In this document: in pieces, positions 34,481 to 41,443 of the stretch
Layout: each line of letters starts with the position of its first letter
Position numbering within the stretch: the stretch's first letter is position 1
Assembly: GCA_002428525.1 (NCBI GenBank)
Contig: DIWU01000009.1
Span: 30,352-82,035 of the forward strand
Length of the DNA: 51,684 nt
Direction: 5' to 3'
Source of the DNA: a bacterium UBP14_UBA6098
GTDB lineage: Bacteria > UBP14 > UBA6098
The notes under the pieces: model-generated
Database searches by the model: none
What the model was told of the DNA's origin: nothing
Seen by the model: the letters and a program-made list of their open reading frames with translations, nothing else
Position numbers and translations under genes: made by a program

Positions 34481-36030
34481 TTCAGGAAGCTCCCTATTAC
34501 CAAGGTCTTGCGGACAGTCTCCCGCTCGCCGCTCACTCCGATGGACTCGAGCTGAAGAAGATAGATCCCCTCGCGGACGAATTGCGAGGTCTCGTCTCTG
34601 CCGTTCCAACTCAGGCTCATCGCCGCGGATGGCACCGCGTCATAGAGAGTTGCGACATTGCGGCCCATCCGGTCGAAAAGGCGAAGCACCGCCCGTTTGC
34701 CGGAAGGGACTGTGAAGCCGATGTTCATTAACTCGTCGGCCGATGGGACAAAGACGCCCTCGGGCAGGATAAGCTCGGCCGCCTCGCCGGAAGGGTTGAC
34801 AGTAAACGGCACTGTGAGGATATCCTCGGGCATCGCGGGAAGCAGTTGAAACGCGCTGTTGAAGACACCACCGATGCCGCTGATTGTGATATCGTCCCCG
34901 ACCGCGATCTCGTCGCCGTTGATTCCGGTCGTTGACCAAATCCGCGCGAGAAGCTCCGTTCCGCCGACATCGATCTCGACATTCCAGTTGCCGTCGCCGG
35001 TGCTGTAGCGGTCGGTGACTGTCCCGCGGGCTTTCATCCATGTCCCCTCCCACGGGATGGGATTCGCGGAAACGCTTGAAAATTCGAGCGGCGCAGGCAT
35101 TGTGTCCGAGCCGACCACCGCCCAATCATCGACCTCGATCTCGGTCGTGCCGAGGTATTCGGTGACAGCGCCGCTAACCCTCGCGACCGCACCGCGAACC
35201 AGAAGCGACTCCATCTCGGCGGTGAGGCTCCATTCGAAAATCTGAATCCCCTTGCCGCTGGAGTCCTGAATATAGGCCTTGAGCTGATTATCTTTGAGCG
35301 CTCCGGCCGGCGCGGTGATTACCCCTTGGACGATCACTTCGTCGAAGCCGGCGGGGTTGGCCTGAATATCGGCGATGGGCGTGAAGACAGTATCCGGCGG
35401 GGGCGTCGTGTCGCCGGCGGAGACAATATCCGCATTGAATCGCGGCTCGAGGACGAACTCGTTCCAACTGTAGGAGATCATCCCGCGGATCATTTCGAGG
35501 GTATCGCCGGCTGAGGGCCGGTTGGTATAGCTAAAGCCCTTTTTGACCTTGAGGCTCCCCGTCGCGTCGCTGATCTCCCAAAGCGAATCCACCCCCCCAA
35601 CGACATAGACATTAGCGATCTCGACCAGCACCCCCTCCAGCGACTCGGAGGTGTCGGCGGTTCCGCAGTTTGTCGGCCACGGCTCGGGAATCGCACCGGT
35701 CGAATCAACCGAGAGTGCCGTCACCGTCTTAAGCTCGGTCAGGCCGTAGTATTCATCGACAGTCGCGGTTAGGGTCACAAATTCCCCGACCGAAACCGGA
35801 TGGCTGTAGTCGTAAACATAAACCCCGCTCCACGGCCCGCCGCCTCGGTCTCCGAGGTAGTATTTATCGCCGGAATAGTCAGTCGCGGTAATTATTCCCG
35901 CCACGGTGACAACCTGACCGTTCAGGGGCGAGGGGCCGCTCGAGGAAAACTGAATATCCCGAACCGAGAGCGTTTCGGCGATAGAGCTTAGTGCGATAAG
36001 GATTAGCAGTAATATGAGGCTTTTTTTCAT
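34477..36030 (-). CDS. Secreted protein with three OB-fold-like domains and FlgD-Ig-like tail
   Basis: 517 aa, signal peptide MKKSLILLLILIALSSIAET. Three OB-fold-like modules follow: residues about 20-100 (LNGQVVTVAGIITATDY, YLGDRGGG... GVYVYDY, GEFVTLTATVDEYYGLTELK), 215-310 (FDEVIVQGVITAPAG, AYIQDSSGKGIQIFEW, RGAVARVSGAVTEYLGTTEIE) and 320-400 (EGTWMKARGTVTDRY, NWNVEIDVGG, GDDITISGIGGVF). Such exported OB-folds accompany secreted nucleases of the YhcR type; no nuclease domain is here. The C-terminus has MNIGFTVPSGK, RLFDRMGRNVATL and VREGIYLLQLE, a FlgD-Ig-like relative of the sorting tail but lacking PNPFN. First gene of the 14-gene cluster. Confidence 0.75.
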   Translation of the reverse strand: MKKSLILLLILIALSSIAETLSVRDIQFSSSGPSPLNGQVVTVAGIITATDYSGDKYYLGDRGGGPWSGVYVYDYSHPVSVGEFVTLTATVDEYYGLTELKTVTALSVDSTGAIPEPWPTNCGTADTSESLEGVLVEIANVYVVGGVDSLWEISDATGSLKVKKGFSYTNRPSAGDTLEMIRGMISYSWNEFVLEPRFNADIVSAGDTTPPPDTVFTPIADIQANPAGFDEVIVQGVITAPAGALKDNQLKAYIQDSSGKGIQIFEWSLTAEMESLLVRGAVARVSGAVTEYLGTTEIEVDDWAVVGSDTMPAPLEFSSVSANPIPWEGTWMKARGTVTDRYSTGDGNWNVEIDVGGTELLARIWSTTGINGDEIAVGDDITISGIGGVFNSAFQLLPAMPEDILTVPFTVNPSGEAAELILPEGVFVPSADELMNIGFTVPSGKRAVLRLFDRMGRNVATLYDAVPSAAMSLSWNGRDETSQFVREGIYLLQLESIGVSGERETVRKTLVIGSFLK

Positions 36031-36066
36031 AAGCGACCGTTCAATAAGGTTTGAAAATATCTTTAT

Positions 36067-36094
36067 AATATAGGCAGGTATTCGTATTCGGCAA
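36067..36094 (-). promoter_or_regulatory. Promoter of the 14-gene minus-strand cluster
   Basis: Minus strand TTGCCG (36094-36089), 16-bp spacer, TATATT (36072-36067), about 37 nt before the first start codon. It stands back to back with a plus-strand promoter in an AT-rich intergenic region. Confidence 0.55.
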
Positions 36095-36220
36095 ACTATT
36101 TTTGATATGATTAACCATCTTTTAACAATAAAAAATCGATTCCCTTTAATATATCGACTGAAATCTTGTTTTGTTTCTATAAAGTTCGATATATCGAAAA
36201 TTATAATTCATTACTATTGC

Positions 36221-36248
36221 TTGATAAATCGAGCAGTTTGCTTATACT
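36221..36248 (+). promoter_or_regulatory. Promoter of the 36275-start secreted protein
   Basis: TTGATA (36221-36226), 16-bp spacer, TATACT (36243-36248). AAAGGAG and the ATG follow within 27 nt, so the leader is short. Confidence 0.55.
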
Positions 36249-36274
36249 TTAAATAATATTTGAAAGGAGCTGAA

Positions 36275-39214
36275 ATGAAAACTGCAGTGTTCTCTTTATT
36301 AGTAACGGCTTTCGCGGGGATGGCCTTGGCGGGCGGTGGCCCGGACGATTACGGCTACTATTGGGGCGACGACCTCGACGCCACGGTTTCTTTTTCGTGG
36401 ATTACCCCTAACACCGCGAACGAGGCCTTTTTCCTGACTCCAGACGACGATCTGGCCTCGATCCCACTGCCCTTCGCGGTGCGTTTCTATGGTGAAATCT
36501 ACGATTCCGCGATCTATGTCTCCACCAACGGCCTCCTCGGGTTTCTTCCGACCTCCGTGGACGCCTACTTTAATGCGACGATTCCGACCGCGAGCGATCC
36601 GAATGCGATTATCTGCCCCTATTGGGACGACCTCGAGCTGTTGGACTCGATATCCCATCTGTATTACCAAACCGAAGGAGTCGCCCCGAATAGGAGCTTC
36701 GTCATCACATGGTTCGATTGGTTCTTTTTAAATGAATACGACGATCCCGAGGATTCGCTGACCTTTCAGGTTATTATTTACGAGAACACGAGCGGTGAAA
36801 GCGATATCAAGCTCCAATACTTCGATCCCTATGGCGGCGAGCTTTCGGATACATGGGGTTCTAGCGCCACGGTGGGAATCGAGTCCCACACGGGAACCGA
36901 CGGACTGCAGTATTCCTACAACTCAGCCTCGCTCGACTCGGGTAGGGCAATTCTATTTTACAAGCCGGTTATCACGGGGCACAACTGCGCTGTGAACGCG
37001 ATAATCTCGCCAAGCGGCTCCTATATCGAGGGCGCTTCGATTCCGGTTTCCGCTGTGATCTCCAATCGCGGGGCCTTCGATGAGGCGGTTGTGCCGACCT
37101 CGCTGGATATCGTCAGCGCCGCCGGCGACACAGTTTACTCCCAAGATGTCTCGGCTTCTCTTCTAATCGGCGAGATCGACACTGTCACCTTCCCGAACTG
37201 GGATCCGACCTCCTTCGGGGATTTCAATATATATTGTAGAGTCTCGGTGCCGGGTGACACATTAACTATCGACGACCTCCGCACCGCGACAGCGACGGTT
37301 TGGGAGCATATCAGCTGGGGCGGCCCGGATTCCGCCGGCTATATGTGGTTCGATTCATACCACCCCTCGGGGCCGGCCTATGTCGCCCCGCCCTCGCTTT
37401 CCGCGACGATCGTCCCGGAGCTTTACGGCGACGATGAATACCATCAAATCGCGTTGCCCTTCAGCTTCGAGTTTTATGGCAATTCCCACGACAGTATATG
37501 GGTTTCGACCAACGGTTGGGCAAGTTTCGGCGAAGACCCGGCAAGCGCTTTCTACACAAACGATTCAATTCCCGGCCCGATCGGGCCTGCGGGTGGAATG
37601 CTCGCTGTCTTTTGGGACGACTGCGACGCCGACACCGTCTATGATCCCGATGCATCGGTCAGGGTTTACGACGACGGCGGTTCTTTCTGGATCATCTGGT
37701 ATAATATCTTCTGCCCCTATGCATACACCGGCCCGACCGGGCAGGTGACCTTCGCAATCAGGCTTTTCCCGAACGGCATCGTTGAATACCATTACGAGGA
37801 TGTTCGGACGCCCGAGGCCCTCGACCACGACAACGGCATGAGCGCGACAATAGGCATCGAAAACCCCACGGAGACCGACGGCTTGATTTACGCCTTTAAC
37901 GGCTATCCACCGGCTAATCCGCTTTTCGATAACTTCGCGATCCGCTTCATCCCGCCCTCGGCCGGCCCGGACACAATCGGCCCGACAATCGCCCACGAAT
38001 CCTCGCCGACGGGCTATTCCGATCCGCCGGACTTCTGCGTCTATCTGACCGCACAGATCACCGATTTCAACGGCGTTTCGGAGGCCTCTCTTCATGTCAC
38101 CGAACCGATTTCGATAACCATTCCGGCCGACAGCTTCAGCGGATCGAGTTATTATTTCACCGCCTGCGGAATATATCCCCACGATACTCTTTGGTATCGT
38201 TTCTCCGCGCGCGACACGCTCGGGAATTCCCGCGACGGCTCGGAATATTTCAAGGTGATTCTGAACCCGCATTCCGGCGGGCCGGATATGATCGGCTACC
38301 GCTTCGTCGATAGCTGGGCGAGCTGGGACACGATGGCTCCGGCCTATTCGTGGTTCGAGATCAACCCCGACTCCGGCGGCCCGGGAACACACCTCGACCT
38401 CGCGGGCGGCAGTGTCTCTCCGCCGATCGAGATCGGCGGCAACTTCCCCTTCTACACCGAGGTTGCGCGGAAGATCGTGGTCTGTAAAAACGGCTGGATA
38501 TCGACCGACACTAATGCGGTGGTAGGAGATGATTACCCACCAGTAACTATCCCGAGCGCAGGCGCGCCGAATGCGATCATCGCGCCGCTTTGGACATATC
38601 TCGTCCCCTCCGATGACGGCGCCATCTCCTACTTCGACAACACCGCCGAGGGTGTTTTCATCGTCCAATGGGAGGTTTACGACTCGGGCGGTGCGGTGAC
38701 AAGTTTGGTTCAATTCCAAGCCGTGATCGACTACACAACCCCCGGCTCGTGGATTACCTTCAATTATAAGAACATAGAGGGCTATACGCGGCAATTCTCC
38801 GGCGCGCTTATCGAGGACAAATACGGCATCGACGGACTGGCCTATTTCAACCGCGACGAGCCGGTCGGGGCATTCGTCCCGAAGAGCGGCACTTCGGTTC
38901 TGTTTTATAACTCAACCCTTTACGGCATCGAGGACAAGCCCAATCTTCCGGCCGAATTGGCGATTTCAGCCTATCCGAACCCCTTCAACGCGGCTGTTTC
39001 GATTGAGATCGACGGCGCAGTCGAGAGCGCTAAGCTCGATATCTTCGATATCTCCGGCAGGGTGGTCCAATCCTTCGAGCTTTCCGCGGGGAGAAGCAGG
39101 ATTCTATGGTTCGGGGAAACCGCCTCCGGCGAGGGGCTTCCCTCGGGGCTTTATTTCGCGCGCCTGAGCTCGGAGGAGAAAACTATCAAGCGCCGCTTGA
39201 TGTTTATCAAGTAG
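36275..39214 (+). CDS. Large secreted protein with triplicated 200-residue domain and PNPFN tail
   Basis: 979 aa from ATG 36275 (AAAGGAG upstream). Signal peptide MKTAVFSLLVTAFAGMALA. A domain of about 200 residues occurs three times, starting near residues 20, 345 and 665. Each opens with a GGPD-x2-GY motif (GGPDDYGYYW, GGPDSAGYMWFDS, GGPDMIGYRFVDS). Each contains 'I.LPF...FYG...D.I.VSTNGW' (copy 3 diverged to KIVVCKNGW), then an 'A.I.P.WDD' stretch and 'FQV.I' strands, and ends 'GIDGL.Y.FN'. It looks like a nidogen- or PA14-like beta domain used in adhesins, but I do not recognise it firmly. A linker with Ig-like CARDB features separates copies. The tail has YPNPFNA, FDISGRVVQ and LPSGLYFARLS. 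Confidence 0.78.
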   Translation: MKTAVFSLLVTAFAGMALAGGGPDDYGYYWGDDLDATVSFSWITPNTANEAFFLTPDDDLASIPLPFAVRFYGEIYDSAIYVSTNGLLGFLPTSVDAYFNATIPTASDPNAIICPYWDDLELLDSISHLYYQTEGVAPNRSFVITWFDWFFLNEYDDPEDSLTFQVIIYENTSGESDIKLQYFDPYGGELSDTWGSSATVGIESHTGTDGLQYSYNSASLDSGRAILFYKPVITGHNCAVNAIISPSGSYIEGASIPVSAVISNRGAFDEAVVPTSLDIVSAAGDTVYSQDVSASLLIGEIDTVTFPNWDPTSFGDFNIYCRVSVPGDTLTIDDLRTATATVWEHISWGGPDSAGYMWFDSYHPSGPAYVAPPSLSATIVPELYGDDEYHQIALPFSFEFYGNSHDSIWVSTNGWASFGEDPASAFYTNDSIPGPIGPAGGMLAVFWDDCDADTVYDPDASVRVYDDGGSFWIIWYNIFCPYAYTGPTGQVTFAIRLFPNGIVEYHYEDVRTPEALDHDNGMSATIGIENPTETDGLIYAFNGYPPANPLFDNFAIRFIPPSAGPDTIGPTIAHESSPTGYSDPPDFCVYLTAQITDFNGVSEASLHVTEPISITIPADSFSGSSYYFTACGIYPHDTLWYRFSARDTLGNSRDGSEYFKVILNPHSGGPDMIGYRFVDSWASWDTMAPAYSWFEINPDSGGPGTHLDLAGGSVSPPIEIGGNFPFYTEVARKIVVCKNGWISTDTNAVVGDDYPPVTIPSAGAPNAIIAPLWTYLVPSDDGAISYFDNTAEGVFIVQWEVYDSGGAVTSLVQFQAVIDYTTPGSWITFNYKNIEGYTRQFSGALIEDKYGIDGLAYFNRDEPVGAFVPKSGTSVLFYNSTLYGIEDKPNLPAELAISAYPNPFNAAVSIEIDGAVESAKLDIFDISGRVVQSFELSAGRSRILWFGETASGEGLPSGLYFARLSSEEKTIKRRLMFIK

Positions 39215-39285
39215 GTTATAGGTTATGGGTTATAGGTTATAGGTATTACACGATGGCGTGATGAAAACGCCGAAAGAGTTTCTAT

Positions 39286-39309
39286 AAAAAAGGGCGCTTC
39301 GGCGCCCTT
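39286..39309 (-). terminator. Hairpin with T-run on the minus strand
   Basis: AAGGGCGC and GCGCCCTT (to 39309) enclose a TTCG tetraloop. On the minus strand it is followed by six T, a good terminator for the protease gene ending at 39641. The plus-strand T-run is poor. Confidence 0.65.
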
Positions 39310-39499
39310 CGTTATTGAATAACAGCTCAATCGGAACAGATTGCTTCGGGTTTCACCCTCGCAATGACGGTTACAGGCAGTCCGGCGCTTTCCTAAGCGC
39401 CTTAGTGTAATGCCCTTTACCCTTTACCTTTTACCCTTTACTTGATTCCATGCGCTCCCCGCGCCGTCGTGTAATGCCCAAAACCCATAAAATATGCCT

Positions 39500-39531
39500 A
39501 AAAAAAGGGCGTATTCAATACGCCCCTACGG
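39500..39531 (-). repeat. GTAGGGGCG-headed palindrome (intergenic copy)
   Basis: On the minus strand CCGTAGGGGCGTATT, then a 1-nt loop, then AATACGCCC, followed by seven T, so it can also terminate transcription. It shares the head GTAGGGGCG with three elements inside the gene at 45250-46956. Confidence 0.7.
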
Positions 39532-39640
39532 TTATGCCTTTTACCCTTTACCTTTTACCCTTTACCTCCCCCGCTACTTGTCCGCCGGATTCGCTCTTAA
39601 ACTCTTGCCCATAACCCATAACCCAGAACCCAAAACCTTC

Positions 39641-41263
39641 TTATTTCAACACCACGATTTTCTTCGAATAAAACTCCCCGCCGGTGCGAACCACGGCGAA
39701 ATAGACCCCGCTGGGCTTCGCCGAGGGAATCTCGTAGGGGATTCGGCTGAGGCCGGCGTCGAGATTGCCCTCGAAAGGCTCGGCCACCGACCTTCCAGTG
39801 ATATCGATTATCTCGACGCGGACATCGGCCCCGACCGGAAGATTCAGCTCGATATTCCCGTGGCCGAACGACGGCGATTGTGTGACTGAAACCTGCGCGA
39901 ATTCACCGCTCTCGGAAGGCTCATCGATCTGAGTCGCATCGTTGCCGTAAATGTAGATAATACCGGCGTTGTCGGTTGTGTGAAGCGTTCGCTTCGCGGT
40001 TCCGGTGGTCGAGACGCCATACATGATCTTGTCGATATCGGCAATGCCGTAAACATCCATCAGCTGAAGGCCGTGGCCGGCCTCGTGCAGGGCGATCGAT
40101 TCGACATCGTTCGCGGAGACCGGGTCGCCGGCGGACCAAGGCTCTGCGAGGTTGAAGCGGATGTCCATCTCGTGGATATACATAACCGGCCAGCCGTCGA
40201 GATATATTTGGCATATACCCAGTGGCGGCGAAGAGTCGGGGAAATAGCCGAAGTGAATTGAGTTATTACCGTTAGAGCCGGCGTCGAACAGAGTGTCGCC
40301 GTCGGAGGTCGGACTACCGTAGGTATAGCGCCACCACGCACCGGCGGTTGACCAAGTATTCAGCGCCGCTTGAATCGCGGGGCCGCATCCGGTCGAGGGG
40401 TAGGTCGAGGGATTATAATTCAGCGTCACATAAACGGGAGTAGCCGCCGGCCAGCGATTGCCCTTGTAGCCGAAGGTGACCGTGAAGTCCATCGGGCTGA
40501 CCTGCGCGGTGCCGACCGCGGGCGTCACGCGGATCGGGCCGGAGGAGGCGTTCGCGGCAATATCTGTGCGAATCTCGGTGTCGGACCAATAATGGATAGT
40601 CGTCCACGAGGGGTGAAGGAAATTCGGCGGATAGCCCGGCCATTGGTAATAGGTGAACTCGACCGTGCCGGTCGAAAGGCCGAAGCCGAGGCCGGAGATA
40701 GTAAGCGTGATTGTTCCATCGCCGGCCAAGCCGGTGGTCGGAGTGATGCTCGAGATTGACATAGGTGAGGCCTCAGCCGAGGGCCGTGGCCGGGGCTTTG
40801 CGAAATCGACGCCGTGGGCGAGGTGGATGATATATTCGGCGAAATCCGGCAGGGCGATCCCGTCAACCGCGCCCTCGGAAATCCTGCGGTAGCCCTGAAA
40901 AAGGCCGTTGACGAACCAGTTGCCGCTAAGCTCTTCGAGGAAGATAACCGCGCGCTCACCGATTATCGGCTCCGGCTGATCCTCGACCCAAAGCCTCCTC
41001 GACGAGTTGGGGATTTGGCCGCCCTGAGTATAGAAAACAAGGCTCTCGCCGCCGGTGCCCTTGAGGAACTCCTCGACCTCGACCCGCCATGGGGTGCAGG
41101 TATTTCGCCCCTGAATGAAGCAGGTTGGCTCCTCGACGACGATTCGCCCGATGACAATGATCTCCGAGGTTTGCGCAAGGTGCGAGTCGGAGTATTGCGG
41201 CATGATCGCTATAGAGCTGAGGGCGATGAGGAGCAGGGTCAAGGCGGTTGAAAGGCTTTTCAT
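39641..41263 (-). CDS. Secreted metzincin-like metalloprotease with Asp third ligand
   Basis: 540 aa from ATG 41263 after AGGAACTGC; a longer frame to 41350 lacks a signal. Signal MKSLSTALTLLLIALSSIA. An N-terminal beta domain (IIVIGRIVVEEPTCFIQG ... VEEFLKGTGG) and an IPT/TIG-like domain (ISSITPTTGLAGDGTITLTISGLGFG) precede the protease domain (about 285-440). Its zinc motif is H393-E-A-G-H397-x5-D403 (HEAGHGLQLMDVYG) followed by the Met-turn KIMYG. The third metzincin ligand is Asp instead of the matrixin His, as in snapalysins, although the usual Gly of HxxG is Gln. The tail has LNLPVGADVRVEIIDITGRSV and SGVYFAVVRTGG, a sorting-module relative without PNPFN. Confidence 0.82.
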   Translation of the reverse strand: MKSLSTALTLLLIALSSIAIMPQYSDSHLAQTSEIIVIGRIVVEEPTCFIQGRNTCTPWRVEVEEFLKGTGGESLVFYTQGGQIPNSSRRLWVEDQPEPIIGERAVIFLEELSGNWFVNGLFQGYRRISEGAVDGIALPDFAEYIIHLAHGVDFAKPRPRPSAEASPMSISSITPTTGLAGDGTITLTISGLGFGLSTGTVEFTYYQWPGYPPNFLHPSWTTIHYWSDTEIRTDIAANASSGPIRVTPAVGTAQVSPMDFTVTFGYKGNRWPAATPVYVTLNYNPSTYPSTGCGPAIQAALNTWSTAGAWWRYTYGSPTSDGDTLFDAGSNGNNSIHFGYFPDSSPPLGICQIYLDGWPVMYIHEMDIRFNLAEPWSAGDPVSANDVESIALHEAGHGLQLMDVYGIADIDKIMYGVSTTGTAKRTLHTTDNAGIIYIYGNDATQIDEPSESGEFAQVSVTQSPSFGHGNIELNLPVGADVRVEIIDITGRSVAEPFEGNLDAGLSRIPYEIPSAKPSGVYFAVVRTGGEFYSKKIVVLK

Positions 41264-41305
41264 TGCAGTTCCTGTCGTTGAAAAGTTATATATCATAATA
41301 ATAAT

Positions 41306-41334
41306 ATAATAATTCCTCGGCGAATTTTTGTCAA
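41306..41334 (-). promoter_or_regulatory. Promoter of the metzincin-like protease gene
   Basis: Minus strand TTGACA (41334-41329), 17-bp spacer, TATTAT (41311-41306), about 43 nt before the start codon. Confidence 0.7.
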
Positions 41335-41443
41335 GGCATAATGATGGCATAAGCTCTCCAAAAAAATTAAAAACGGCTTTATATAATCCAAAAAGATTGT
41401 AAATTATAGGCTAACATTATACATGATGATACTCGGAGGAATT

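Larger units (their letters stand above)
39215..39640. other. Non-coding convergent intergenic region full of short repeats and hairpins
   Basis: 426 bp between two convergent secreted-protein genes. It holds GGTTATA/G heptad repeats at 39216-39245 directly after the left stop codon, and the inverted counterpart CCCATAA at 39607-39632 directly after the other gene's stop. It also holds two stretches of ACCCTTT/ACCTTTT repeats (39410-39441, 39537-39567) and two hairpins (listed separately). No gene is seen. Confidence 0.8.

Noticed and set aside
37565..38794. 409-aa minus-strand open frame
   Set aside because: Antisense shadow of the triplicated secreted protein, with no recognisable features.
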